Assembly: GCA_028694105.1 (NCBI GenBank)
Contig: JAQUUC010000013.1
Span: forward strand, 1-59,525
DNA length: 59,525 bases
Source: Hespellia sp.
GTDB lineage: Bacteria > Bacillota > Clostridia > Lachnospirales > Lachnospiraceae
Direction of reading: 5' to 3'
Shown: positions 27,517 through 36,953 of the stretch, piece by piece
Position numbering within the stretch: the first letter of the stretch is position 1
Layout of the letters: each line of letters begins with the position of its first letter
Made by a program: the position numbers and the translations under genes
Notes under the pieces: generated by a model
What the model was told of the DNA's origin: nothing
The model's database searches: none
Seen by the model: the letters and a program-made list of their open reading frames with translations, nothing else

Positions 27517-28878
27517 ATGAATCAAGAACCAAATTTAGGAGAAGGAAAAATCGGAACACTGATGGTTAAGCTGGCGCTGCCTGCAATTGTAGCACAGCTG
27601 GTCAATCTTCTTTACAATATGGTAGACCGCATATATATTGGGCACGTTCCAGAGGTGGGGAGTCTGGCACTTACCGGACTGGGATTATGTTTCCCCATTC
27701 TTATGATTGTAACTGCATTTTCCAGTTTAATCGGATTTGGCGGAGCACCGCGCATTGCGATTTTCATGGGGAAAGGGCAGAATGACAAGGCGGAAGAAAT
27801 TGTGGGAAACTGTACGAGTGCGATTGTGATTTCTGCACTTCTCATTACGATAATCATGGAAATTCTAGCAGTGCCGATGCTGAATCTCTTTGGCGCAAGT
27901 GAGAGTACACTGCCCTATGCTTTGTCCTATCTTCGGGTTTATCTGGTTGGATCGGTCTGTGTGCTGGTTGCTGTGGGAATGAATCCATTTATCACAACGC
28001 AGGGATTTTCCAAAACAGGGATGAAGACGGTACTGATCGGAGCGGCACTGAATATCATTCTGGATCCGATTTTTATCTTTGGGTTCCAGATGGGCGTTCA
28101 GGGTGCGGCGCTGGCAACGATCTTATCGCAGTCAGTCTCTGCAGTCTGGGTAATTCGCTTCTTGGTAGGAAAAAAGACGAAAATCAAAATAAAAAAAGAG
28201 CATTTGAAGATAAAAGCATCAGTTATTTTTCCGGTACTGGCACTTGGCGTGTCACCGTTTGTGATGATGCTGACAGAAAGCGCCCTCAACATTGCGTTCA
28301 ATGCATCATTATCCCGCTATGGTGGTGATATTGCGGTCGGAGCGATGACGATACTTGCAAGTGTCATGCAATTTCTGTTTATTCCTGTGCAGGGGCTGAC
28401 GCAGGGAACGCAGCCGATTATCAGCTTTAATTATGGTTCTGGTCAGATTGAACGAGTAAGAAAAGCTTATCGGAGGCTGATTGTATGCAGTCTCACCTAT
28501 ACGCTTGTATTTTGGGGAATCATCGAATTATTTCCGGAAACCTTCGTCCGGATTTTCAACAACAATTCACCGGAGCTGATTGCGACAACGACATGGGCAT
28601 TGCGTGTATATATGGGTGCGGCCGGAATCTTTGGAATCCAGATGGCGGTGCAGCAGATTTTTATGGCACTGGGCCAGGCGAAAATCTCGCTTTTTATTGC
28701 GTGTCTGCGAAAAATTATTTTGCTGATACCACTGATCTATATTCTGCCATTGCTTCTGGAGGATAAGGTATTTGCAATATTCCTAGCGGAGCCGGTTGCG
28801 GATCTGCTGTCGGTTGTGATTGCATCCCTGCTGTTTGTCACGAATATCGGAAAGATACTGGGAAAAAAGAAATCTTAG
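27517..28878 (+). CDS. MATE-family efflux transporter
   Basis: A 453-residue membrane protein with about twelve helices, of the multidrug and toxic compound extrusion family. Motifs include LALPAIVAQLVNLLYNMVDRIYIGH near the N-terminus, GGAPRIAIFMGKGQ, and PVQGLTQGTQPIISFNYGSG starting the second half. It would export a cationic or metabolic compound in exchange for Na+ or H+. The start at 27517 follows AGAGGAAG; the open frame extends upstream without a better site. Only two bases separate it from the next gene, so it may be co-transcribed with the sugar-sensing locus. Confidence 0.9.
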   Translation: MNQEPNLGEGKIGTLMVKLALPAIVAQLVNLLYNMVDRIYIGHVPEVGSLALTGLGLCFPILMIVTAFSSLIGFGGAPRIAIFMGKGQNDKAEEIVGNCTSAIVISALLITIIMEILAVPMLNLFGASESTLPYALSYLRVYLVGSVCVLVAVGMNPFITTQGFSKTGMKTVLIGAALNIILDPIFIFGFQMGVQGAALATILSQSVSAVWVIRFLVGKKTKIKIKKEHLKIKASVIFPVLALGVSPFVMMLTESALNIAFNASLSRYGGDIAVGAMTILASVMQFLFIPVQGLTQGTQPIISFNYGSGQIERVRKAYRRLIVCSLTYTLVFWGIIELFPETFVRIFNNNSPELIATTTWALRVYMGAAGIFGIQMAVQQIFMALGQAKISLFIACLRKIILLIPLIYILPLLLEDKVFAIFLAEPVADLLSVVIASLLFVTNIGKILGKKKS

Positions 28879-28880
28879 GA

Positions 28881-29921
28881 ATGGGAATGCATATGAAACA
28901 GAGAAACGTACAACAGGAAGAAAAAAAGTCAAGACAGCTGATGAGGATCGGTCTTAGTCTTTTGGGCTTTGTGATTGCCGGCGCAATTATTTATATAGGA
29001 GTACAGATGATAGCTGGAAAGAAAACAGCGACATCACCTGAGGCCTATCGATATCATTACGTATTTTTGGCGGATGACATGGACGATTTATTCTGGAAGG
29101 AAGTCTGCAGAGAGACGCAGGAGCAGGCGAAGAAAAAGGATGTTTACGTTGAGGATTTGTCGCAGATTTACGGAGAGAATCATGATAAAGCGCAGCTGCT
29201 GGAGATTGCAACCTCCATGAACGTAGATGGAATCATTATTCAGGGAGATGACAGTGATAAAACAAAGGAACTGATTCAGAAAGCGCAGGAGAAAGGGATT
29301 CCGGTGATTACCGCGCTGGAGGATGCGCCGGATAGTGGGCGAGTCAGCTTTATTGGTGTCGGGGACTATAATATCGGCAGGGAATATGGCAGAGAAATCA
29401 TCAGGATTGCAACGAAAGACACCAAAAAGGTACTGCTTTTGGAAGAACATACCGAGAATCAGGATTTGATTTATTCCGGAATTCAGGATGTACTCCGCAA
29501 TGAGGGAAATCATTTGAATCTGCAGATTGAGTCAATGAACAGCCAGACGGATACCACATTTGGACTGGAAGAACAGGTTCGGATCAAGCTGATGTCAGAA
29601 GAACAGAGACCGGATATTATCATTTGCACCAGCGAGCAGGACACGCTGAGCGTCAGCCACCTAATCGTGGATTATAATATGGTAAATCAGGTCAGAATAC
29701 TGGGATATTACATGTCTGACCAGATTTTCAAGGGGATTCAGAGCGGAAGCATTTCCGCAAGTGTGACCATTGACACCAATGCGCTCGGCAAGGAGTGTGT
29801 AGATACGATGGAACAGTATCGGAAGGATGGTCATACCAGCGACTATGTGGCAATGGATGCACAGACAATTACAAGAAAAAACATTGAGGAATATATGAAG
29901 AATGATAAGACGGAAAAGTAA
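28881..29921 (+). CDS. Membrane-anchored sugar-binding sensor protein
   Basis: A 346-residue protein with one membrane helix at about residues 21-45 and then an extracellular periplasmic-binding type 1 (RbsB-like) domain: YVFLADDMDDLFWKEV, VDGIIIQGDDSDK, GIPVITALEDAPDS, and the C-terminal ILGYYMSDQIFKGIQSGSISASVTID. It has no lipobox and remains anchored by the uncleaved helix. The following kinase gene starts inside its last codons (20-base overlap), so it probably presents the bound ligand to that kinase. The start is uncertain among ATG codons at 28881, 28887 and 28893. Confidence 0.82.
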   Translation: MGMHMKQRNVQQEEKKSRQLMRIGLSLLGFVIAGAIIYIGVQMIAGKKTATSPEAYRYHYVFLADDMDDLFWKEVCRETQEQAKKKDVYVEDLSQIYGENHDKAQLLEIATSMNVDGIIIQGDDSDKTKELIQKAQEKGIPVITALEDAPDSGRVSFIGVGDYNIGREYGREIIRIATKDTKKVLLLEEHTENQDLIYSGIQDVLRNEGNHLNLQIESMNSQTDTTFGLEEQVRIKLMSEEQRPDIIICTSEQDTLSVSHLIVDYNMVNQVRILGYYMSDQIFKGIQSGSISASVTIDTNALGKECVDTMEQYRKDGHTSDYVAMDAQTITRKNIEEYMKNDKTEK

Positions 29922-31404
29922 CAAAGAAAAATACTATACCATTCAAACAAAGCTGATCTTAATATTTCTTGCCACCTTCCTCTGCGTTTTCTTTGTGAAT
30001 CTGGCGGTATACTGGAACACGCAGCAGAAGATGAAGCAGATTGACCAGACCTACACAAGCAATGCCAATCTGATGCAGATTCAGGATAATTTATCTCAGA
30101 TACAGTCTGCATTTTCCGATTATCTGTACATGAAGGACCGGGATTCGCTGGAAGAGTACTATAATTACATCAATGAACATCAGAAGCTGTGCAAATCCCT
30201 GAATGATAAGATTGTAGCGGATGAAGGAATGATGATGGAGCGAAACATCAAGGATATGGCAGAAACTTATCTCGAGAAGACGAGTCTGGCCATTACTGCA
30301 AAGCAGGGGCGCAACATTGAAAAATACCAGACTTACTATGATGAGGCCTGTACTCTGTACCAGTATCTGGATCAGGGAATTTATGGTCTGAATAACCTGC
30401 AGTTTCATAACAATTCTAAAAACTATGCGGAAATGCTGACCGCCATGAATGTGTCGGAGCGGACGAATCTGATTATTCTGGTCGTCACGGGATGCATCAA
30501 TGTATTTTTGATTATGATTCTGACACAGCGTCTGACAAGACCGTTAGAAGAGCTGGCGGAGAGAGCCAGAGAGGTCGGAGCGGGAAATCTGGAGATACAG
30601 ATTGCAGAGCCTGAGACGGATGATGAAATCGGCATAGTAATCCGGGAGTTCAACCACATGGTCTCGAGTCTGAAATATTACATACAGAAGCAGCAGGACA
30701 GTCTGGAGAAGGAAAATGCCATGAGAGAGCGGGAGATTCTGATGGATAATCATTTGAAGGACACGCAGCTCAAATATCTGCAGGCGCAGATCAATCCACA
30801 TTTTCTGTTTAACACATTAAATGCGGGGGCACAGATGGCAATGATGGAAGAGGCAGACGGAACGTATCGCTACCTGCACAAGGTTTCTGATTTTTTCCGA
30901 TATAACCTGAAGCTGGAAAAAGGGACATCCACCATCGAGAAAGAGATTGAACTGGTCGACAGTTATCTCTATATTATGAATGTGCGTTTCTCGAATGAAA
31001 TCATTTTGGAGAAGGAGATTCATGCGGAGACATTAAAGATACCGATTCCGAGCATGATTTTACAGCCACTGGTTGAGAACAGTATCAAACATGGTTACGA
31101 GAACCGCAGCGGCGAGAAGCGGATTCATTTGCAGGTGAGCAGAGAAGAGCAGTGTATCTTTATTTCTGTGAAGGATTATGGCACCGGAATGTCCAAAGAG
31201 AAGATTCAGGAGGTGCTGCACAAAAATCTGCAGCCGGTAGACTTTGGCAGTGAGCCGGGAGGCGTCGGACTCGATAATGTGATTGGCAGACTGCGTTTGT
31301 TTTACGGAAGAGATGATATCATAGAATTCTACAGCGATGGGCCGGACAGCGGAACGGAAATCGTTATTTTCATACCACTACAGGAGGAACATGAAAATGT
31401 ATAA
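29902..31404 (+). CDS. YesM-like sensor histidine kinase
   Basis: A 500-residue membrane kinase. Helices at about 17-37 and 189-208 flank an extracellular helical domain. A HAMP linker lies at ~209-262, then the His_kinase domain with the phospho-acceptor His300 in QINPHFLFNTLNAG. The ATPase domain has an N-box (LVENSIKHGYENR) and G-boxes (DYGTGMSKE and GGVGLDNVIGRL). This class works with AraC-type regulators to control carbohydrate genes. It overlaps both neighbours, suggesting a tightly coupled sensor unit. Confidence 0.92.
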   Translation: MIRRKSNKEKYYTIQTKLILIFLATFLCVFFVNLAVYWNTQQKMKQIDQTYTSNANLMQIQDNLSQIQSAFSDYLYMKDRDSLEEYYNYINEHQKLCKSLNDKIVADEGMMMERNIKDMAETYLEKTSLAITAKQGRNIEKYQTYYDEACTLYQYLDQGIYGLNNLQFHNNSKNYAEMLTAMNVSERTNLIILVVTGCINVFLIMILTQRLTRPLEELAERAREVGAGNLEIQIAEPETDDEIGIVIREFNHMVSSLKYYIQKQQDSLEKENAMREREILMDNHLKDTQLKYLQAQINPHFLFNTLNAGAQMAMMEEADGTYRYLHKVSDFFRYNLKLEKGTSTIEKEIELVDSYLYIMNVRFSNEIILEKEIHAETLKIPIPSMILQPLVENSIKHGYENRSGEKRIHLQVSREEQCIFISVKDYGTGMSKEKIQEVLHKNLQPVDFGSEPGGVGLDNVIGRLRLFYGRDDIIEFYSDGPDSGTEIVIFIPLQEEHENV

Positions 31405-32998
31405 AATCATGATTGCAGATGATGAGGGGATTGCGATCGATGCGATGACCTATATTATTAATAAAAATTTTGGCGAGGAATGTGTGATCCAGGCCGTAAA
31501 AAGCGGGAGGGATGCCATCGAGGCGGCAGAGCATTTCCGACCGGATATTGTGCTGATGGATATTCAGATGCCGGGAATCAATGGAATTGAGGCGATGGAA
31601 GAGATTCGAAACATCAGTCCGAGTTCGCTGTTTATTGTGGTCAGTGCCTATGATAATTTTGATTATGCAAAGGAAGCCATTCGTCTGGGGGCAATGTGCT
31701 ATGTGAACAAACCGCTGGAAAAGGATGAAATCGTGCGGGTGCTCCGGCAGGCAATGAGACAGGTGAAGGATCTGCAAAAAAAGAGAAGCAGCGATCTGCG
31801 GGCGCGGGAAAAGCTGGAAATCGTGGTACCGATCATTGAAAATGGATTTATCTATTCTATGATTTTTCAGAAGGATCACGCGAACAGTGTCAATGAATTT
31901 AAGGGGCTGTTAGAGCTCTCAGATGACAGCGGATTCGTTATGGTACTGCAGTTCGGTGAAAAGACCGGGCGTGAAGTACTGGAGAATGCGGTAGGAGTCA
32001 GCGTGCGTGCACAGGGGCAGTACAATCATTTACGAGAGCTTGTGAAACGGTATTTCACCTGTGTGGTCGGTGCACTCATGGGAAATATGGTCACCATCTA
32101 TGTGCCACATCCGCTTCTCGATAAGTCGGAGGAATATGAAGTGAGGCTTCAGGTGATTGACCGGGCGCGTAAGATGGTGCGTGAACTGTCACAGAAACTG
32201 GACATGAAGGTGCAGGCGGCCATTGGTTCCGTTGTGACAATCTCAGAGACAAAAAAATCCTATGATGAAGCCGTTCGTTCGCTTGATTATCTTAAGGGAA
32301 ATGTCATTCATGTCAGAGATCTTCCACTGGAACGGGAGTATGAGGACAATTATCCGATTGATTTGGAAGATACCTTATTCACGGCGGTGGAAAAAGGTGA
32401 TGTGGCAACAGCGAAGAGTAAGGCGGGTGCGTTTTTTGACTGGATGGAAGTAAACTATGGAGATTATTCGCAGGATGTGAAGCTAAAGGTGCTGGAATTC
32501 GTGCTGCGCGCAGAGTATATCGAGTACCGGAACGGCGGGCTGCCTTATCGCTTTACCAGCAGATCAGAATATCTGGCAGATGTAAACCGTATGGATGCAT
32601 TTCCGGAGCTTAAGGAGTGGTTCCTCGGTAAGGTGGAAACTGTATGCTATCACATGGCAAATTATAAAGAAGATATGGATGACAATCTGATCAAGCACGC
32701 CAAAGAATACATTCAAAAAAATTTCGAACGTGATATCTGTCTGGATGAGGTGTCGGAACAGGTACAGATCAGCCCGTACTATCTCAGCAAATTATTTAAA
32801 AAGGAGACCGGAGAGAATTTTATTGAATACGTATCGAAACTCCGCATGGAGAAGGCGAAGGAGCTGTTAAAGGATCCGGACAAGACGATGAAGGAGATCA
32901 GCAGCGCGGTCGGATATTCGAACCCCAATTATTTCAGTCATACCTTCCGGAAGAATGTGGGCATGTCACCGTCCCAATATAAGGAGGGACTGCGATGA
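31397..32998 (+). CDS. YesN-like response regulator with AraC DNA-binding domain
   Basis: A 533-residue regulator. The receiver domain (about 1-120) has the acidic pair DDE and phospho-acceptor Asp55 in LMDIQMPG. A long linker follows, then an AraC-type double helix-turn-helix in the last 100 residues (ICLDEVSEQVQISPYYLSKLFKKETG and SSAVGYSNPNYFSHTFRK). I place the start at 31397, because CAGGAGG then lies 9 bases upstream; an ATG at 31391 is also possible. It overlaps the kinase gene by 8 bases and probably activates the downstream transport genes. Confidence 0.9.
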   Translation: MYKIMIADDEGIAIDAMTYIINKNFGEECVIQAVKSGRDAIEAAEHFRPDIVLMDIQMPGINGIEAMEEIRNISPSSLFIVVSAYDNFDYAKEAIRLGAMCYVNKPLEKDEIVRVLRQAMRQVKDLQKKRSSDLRAREKLEIVVPIIENGFIYSMIFQKDHANSVNEFKGLLELSDDSGFVMVLQFGEKTGREVLENAVGVSVRAQGQYNHLRELVKRYFTCVVGALMGNMVTIYVPHPLLDKSEEYEVRLQVIDRARKMVRELSQKLDMKVQAAIGSVVTISETKKSYDEAVRSLDYLKGNVIHVRDLPLEREYEDNYPIDLEDTLFTAVEKGDVATAKSKAGAFFDWMEVNYGDYSQDVKLKVLEFVLRAEYIEYRNGGLPYRFTSRSEYLADVNRMDAFPELKEWFLGKVETVCYHMANYKEDMDDNLIKHAKEYIQKNFERDICLDEVSEQVQISPYYLSKLFKKETGENFIEYVSKLRMEKAKELLKDPDKTMKEISSAVGYSNPNYFSHTFRKNVGMSPSQYKEGLR

Positions 32999-34038
32999 GA
33001 CGAAATGGAATTTCAGTTCTTTTGATTCTGGTGCTTGTATCTTCCTTGATGACCGGCTGCGCATCGAAGGAGATGCCGGCGGAGTCATTGAAAGCGAATA
33101 CAAAGATTAAAATTGGATTTTCATTTGATACATTTGTGATCCCGAGATGGCAGAGAGACCGGGAGGTCTTCGTGGCGAAGGCAAAGGAGCTGGGCGCTGA
33201 GGTTGATGTACAGAATGCAAATGGAAATGTGGACACGCAGGTGGAACAGATACAATACTTTATCGAAGAGGGCGTGGATGTGATTGCGGTAGTTCCCATC
33301 AAGTCAGAGTCTCTGAAAAATGTAGCAATCGAGGCAAAAAAAGCGGGAATACCGGTAATCTCTTATGACCGTCTTATGACGGACTGCAATGTGAATCTTT
33401 ATGTGTCCTTCGATAACGAAGAGGTCGGGACGCTGATGGGAGAGACACTGCTAAAGCGGGTCCAGTCCGGGAACAAGGTTCTGATGCTCTGCGGACCGCT
33501 CGAGGATGCAAATGTATCGCAGGTCGAGCGTGGATTTGTAAGAGTCATGGAGAAGCACCAGATTGAGATTCTGGACAAGGCGTATATGTCCGAATGGAAT
33601 GCCGATCATGTCACAGAATATATCGAAGCGAACCTGGATAAGGTAGAACAGGTGCAGGCGATTATGTGTGGAAATGATGCGCTGGCAGGGCAGGCAATCA
33701 CGACACTTTCCGAACATCAGCTGCTGGATAAGATAGCAGTCATCGGACAGGATGCAGATCTGGATGCGTGCCAGCGGATTGTGGAAGATATTCAGTATAT
33801 GACGGTGTATAAGCCGGTGGATCAGCTGGCAGAGAAGGCGGCACAGGCAGCAGTGCAGCTGGCAAAGGGCGAGAAACTAAAGACGGAGGAAAACATGCTG
33901 GATGGTACCTACCAGATTCCGTATATCAGGCTGACTCCGCTTGCTGTCGTGAAAGAGAATATGAATGCCACGGTCATCGACGGTGGGTTTCATACCAAAG
34001 AGGACGTGTATCTGAACCGTCCGGAGCTGATACAATAG
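32995..34038 (+). CDS. Sugar-binding lipoprotein (ChvE/XylF-like)
   Basis: A 347-residue lipoprotein with a lipobox (SLMTGC) ending at Cys22, followed by a periplasmic-binding type 1 fold: KIKIGFSFDTFVIPRWQRDREVF, EGVDVIAVVPIKSES, GIPVISYDRLMTDCNVNLYVSFDN and QAIMCGNDALAGQAI. These features match D-xylose or multi-sugar binding proteins. The start overlaps the regulator stop (ATGA). It resembles the next gene, yet is co-translated with the two-component system, so it may act in signalling rather than in uptake. Confidence 0.85.
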   Translation: MRRNGISVLLILVLVSSLMTGCASKEMPAESLKANTKIKIGFSFDTFVIPRWQRDREVFVAKAKELGAEVDVQNANGNVDTQVEQIQYFIEEGVDVIAVVPIKSESLKNVAIEAKKAGIPVISYDRLMTDCNVNLYVSFDNEEVGTLMGETLLKRVQSGNKVLMLCGPLEDANVSQVERGFVRVMEKHQIEILDKAYMSEWNADHVTEYIEANLDKVEQVQAIMCGNDALAGQAITTLSEHQLLDKIAVIGQDADLDACQRIVEDIQYMTVYKPVDQLAEKAAQAAVQLAKGEKLKTEENMLDGTYQIPYIRLTPLAVVKENMNATVIDGGFHTKEDVYLNRPELIQ

Positions 34039-34198
34039 GTGATTTTTTGCCAACAAAAAAAAGAAGACAATAATTTGAAGATGCAGAATACCTCCGGGTT
34101 TCCTTTGACAAATATTCACAGAAAGACACAAGTAATAACATGCAGTGTCGTGGTAAAGTGAATATAACAAAACAAGGGAAACCAAGGAGGTATTTTTA
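34039..34198. other. Spacer before the ABC sugar transporter genes
   Basis: This 160-base gap has a good -35 (TTGACA at 34105-34110), but no -10 at a normal distance. It ends in AAGGAGG before the next gene. Possible activator-dependent promoter; I see nothing else. Confidence 0.35.
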
Positions 34199-35347
34199 AT
34201 GAAAAAGAAAGTATTAAGTCTGCTCTTAGCAGGAGCAATGGTAATGTCAATGTTAGCAGGATGCGGAAGCACGAAGCAGACAGATGCAGGAGCAGGATCT
34301 GCAGCGGCAGACAAAGGATCTGACAGCAAGGTAGAGGTTGGTGTAGTTCTTCCAACAAAGGATGAGCCAAGATGGTTACAGGATCAGTCACAGTTCGAAT
34401 CTATCTTGGGAGATGCTGGATTTACCAATCAGGTATTATTCAGTCAGGGATCTTCCGCAACAGAGAAAACAAACGTTGAGACATTATTAAATCAGGGAAT
34501 CAAAGTATTGATTATCTGTGCACAGGATGGTGCAGCAGCATCTGCAGCAGTAGAAGAAGCAAAAGATGCAGGCGTTACAGTTATCGCTTATGACCGTCTG
34601 ATTACAGGTACAGATGCAGTTGATTATTATGTAACATTTGACAGCGTTGCAGTAGGCAAGGCTCAGGGCCAGTACTTAGTTGACAATGCAGGGGATAAGA
34701 AAGATGTTCCGTTATACTTATACGCAGGAGCAGCTACAGACAACAACGCATTCCTTTTCTTCCAAGGTGCATGGGAAGTTCTTCAGCCAAAAATCGCTGA
34801 CGGAACATTTGTAATTGCAAACTCTTCAGAAGCAGAAGCAGTCAAAGACAAAGCTGAACTCACAAGAGAAGAAGAAGGCAAAATTATCGGACAGGTTTCA
34901 ACAGACTGGGATTTCAACGTAGCAAAATCAAAAGCAGAGTCAAACCTTACAGCAGCTAATGAAAGCATGAAGGGTGATGTAGCAGTCTTAGCTCCAAACG
35001 ATGGTACTTCTCGTTCAATCGCAGATGTATTTGCAACAGACAAAGATGTAACAAGCTATGCAATCACAGGTCAGGACACAGAGAAAGCTTCTGTACAGTA
35101 TGTACTTGATGGAAAACAGTCTATGACAGTATTCAAAGATACTCGTAAACTTGCAGCAGATTCTGTTGACATGGCAGTATCAATCTTAAAAGGTGAGACA
35201 CCAAAGACAGATACAACATATGACAACGATTCAAAAGAAGTTCCTGCAAAACAGACAGACATTCAGGTAGTAACAAAAGACAATGTAAAAGAAGCATTGA
35301 TCGATTCTGGATACTACGAAGCATCCGAGTTCACAGGATTAGAGTAA
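34199..35347 (+). CDS. ABC sugar-binding lipoprotein (ChvE-type)
   Basis: A 382-residue lipoprotein: KKK start, lipobox ending at Cys22 (SMLAGC), then a Ser/Ala/Asp-rich linker. The type 1 binding fold shows VEVGVVLPTKDEPRWLQDQSQFE, VLIICAQDGAAASAAVEEAKDAGVTVIAYDRLI, VDYYVTFDSVAVGKAQGQYL and VLAPNDGTSRSIA. This is the pattern of ChvE, which binds glucose, galactose, xylose and related monosaccharides. Strong codon bias suggests high expression. The gene is followed by a terminator-like hairpin before the ATPase gene. Confidence 0.9.
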   Translation: MKKKVLSLLLAGAMVMSMLAGCGSTKQTDAGAGSAAADKGSDSKVEVGVVLPTKDEPRWLQDQSQFESILGDAGFTNQVLFSQGSSATEKTNVETLLNQGIKVLIICAQDGAAASAAVEEAKDAGVTVIAYDRLITGTDAVDYYVTFDSVAVGKAQGQYLVDNAGDKKDVPLYLYAGAATDNNAFLFFQGAWEVLQPKIADGTFVIANSSEAEAVKDKAELTREEEGKIIGQVSTDWDFNVAKSKAESNLTAANESMKGDVAVLAPNDGTSRSIADVFATDKDVTSYAITGQDTEKASVQYVLDGKQSMTVFKDTRKLAADSVDMAVSILKGETPKTDTTYDNDSKEVPAKQTDIQVVTKDNVKEALIDSGYYEASEFTGLE

Positions 35348-35366
35348 GAAGTAATTTTACCAAATG

Positions 35367-35396
35367 GGGCTGTTGCGGTGCAACAGCCCTTTGTTT
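35367..35396 (+). terminator. Attenuating hairpin between binding protein and ATPase
   Basis: A perfect 10-bp stem (GGGCTGTTGC with GCAACAGCCC) and GGT loop are followed by TTTGTTT. It probably limits read-through into the ATPase and permease genes. The same stem sequence recurs at 53507-53532. Confidence 0.75.
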
Positions 35397-35411
35397 AAAA
35401 GGAGGTTTGTC

Positions 35412-36938
35412 ATGAGTGAATATATTCTTGAAATGAAGAATATTGTAAAAGAATTCCCCGGCGTCAAAGCGTTAAATGATGTGAATTTCAAGGTGAAAAA
35501 AGGTGAAATCCATTGCCTTGTTGGAGAGAACGGTGCCGGTAAATCGACGCTGATGAAGGTTCTCTCAGGCGTACATCCATTTGGAACTTATACGGGAGAC
35601 ATCATCTATAACGATGAGGTACAGCAGTATAAGACGATCGCGGACAGCGAGGAAAAAGGAATTGTTATTATCTATCAGGAACTGGCACTGATTCCGGAGC
35701 TGAGTCTCTATGAGAATGTCTACTTCGGACATGAGATCATGAAGGGAAAGAATATCGACTGGAATGAAACCATTGTACAGGGTTCCGAGATGCTTAAGAA
35801 GGTTGGACTGGATGTAGATCCATCTATGAAGGTCAAGAATCTGGGCGTAGGAAAACAGCAGCTGGTAGAGATTGCAAAAGCACTGAGTAAAAATGTAAAA
35901 GTATTGATTCTCGATGAGCCGACAGCGGCGCTCAACGAGGATGACAGCCAGAATCTGCTGAATCTGATTCGCGAACTGAAGAATCAGGGCGTGACGTCTA
36001 TTATGATTTCCCATAAACTTCGGGAGATTACAGCGATTGCAGACACGATTACGGTTCTGAGAGATGGCGCGACGATCTGTTCCATGGATTGTCATGAGCA
36101 CGAGGTGACCGAGGCGGAGATTATCAAGCATATGGTTGGCCGTGAGATGGATAACATTTATCCAAAGAGAGAGAAAAAAGAGTACGGGGATATTGCGTTA
36201 GAGTTAAAAGACTGGACTGTGGAAGATCCGGCTAAGGGAAGAGAGATTCTTCATCATGTAAACATTAATGTTCGAAAAGGCGAGATTGTAGGACTTCAGG
36301 GACTTATGGGAGCAGGAAGAACCGAACTTGCCCTGAGTGTATTTGGCAATCCGAGCGGTTATAAGCTGACCGGAGGAGATGTCTATGTAGATGGAAAACA
36401 ATGTCATTTTAAGAACCCCAAAGCAGCAATCAAAGAAGGGGTCGCATATGTGACAGAAGATAGAAAAGGCAATGGGCTGATATTAATTCAGGATATTCGT
36501 TATAACACGACCATTGCAAATCTGGAAAGTCTTACAGAGGGACTTGCAATCAATCAGAATGAAGAGATTAAGGTGGCAAATGAATATAAAGATGCCATCA
36601 ATATCAAAGCACCGTCCATCGAGCAGAAGCTGAGCAACCTGAGTGGTGGAAACCAGCAGAAGGTACAGCTGGCAAAATGGATGTTCGTAAAACCGAAAGT
36701 ACTGATTCTCGATGAGCCTACACGAGGAATCGATGTAGGAGCAAAATTTGAGATTTATACACTGATGAATAAATTGGTGGAGCAGGGAATGAGTATTATT
36801 ATGATTTCCTCAGAACTTCCGGAGGTTCTCGGTATGAGTGACAGACTGTATGTTATGTCGGAGGGCAGGATTACCGGAGAATTTACCGCGGAAGAAGCAA
36901 CAGAACAAAAAGTAATGGCTATGGCAGTGAAATCGTAA
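35412..36938 (+). CDS. gguA: Sugar ABC transporter ATPase (GguA/MmsA-like)
   Basis: A 508-residue double ATPase of the monosaccharide-importer type. The first nucleotide-binding domain has GENGAGKST, a signature region LGVGKQQLVEIAKAL and Walker B VLILDEPTAAL. The second has the usual degenerate Walker A (GLMGAGRTEL), then LSGGNQQKVQLAKWM and VLILDEPTRGID. The start at 35412 follows GGAGGTTTG; upstream in-frame codons belong to the hairpin region. It works with the ChvE-type lipoprotein and the permease on either side. Confidence 0.9.
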   Translation: MSEYILEMKNIVKEFPGVKALNDVNFKVKKGEIHCLVGENGAGKSTLMKVLSGVHPFGTYTGDIIYNDEVQQYKTIADSEEKGIVIIYQELALIPELSLYENVYFGHEIMKGKNIDWNETIVQGSEMLKKVGLDVDPSMKVKNLGVGKQQLVEIAKALSKNVKVLILDEPTAALNEDDSQNLLNLIRELKNQGVTSIMISHKLREITAIADTITVLRDGATICSMDCHEHEVTEAEIIKHMVGREMDNIYPKREKKEYGDIALELKDWTVEDPAKGREILHHVNINVRKGEIVGLQGLMGAGRTELALSVFGNPSGYKLTGGDVYVDGKQCHFKNPKAAIKEGVAYVTEDRKGNGLILIQDIRYNTTIANLESLTEGLAINQNEEIKVANEYKDAINIKAPSIEQKLSNLSGGNQQKVQLAKWMFVKPKVLILDEPTRGIDVGAKFEIYTLMNKLVEQGMSIIMISSELPEVLGMSDRLYVMSEGRITGEFTAEEATEQKVMAMAVKS

Positions 36939-36953
36939 GGAGGATATAGAAGA

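Noticed and set aside
28885-28893. Clear choice of start codon for the membrane-anchored binding protein
   Set aside because: Three ATG codons in 12 bases have similar weak ribosome sites, so the first was kept without claim.
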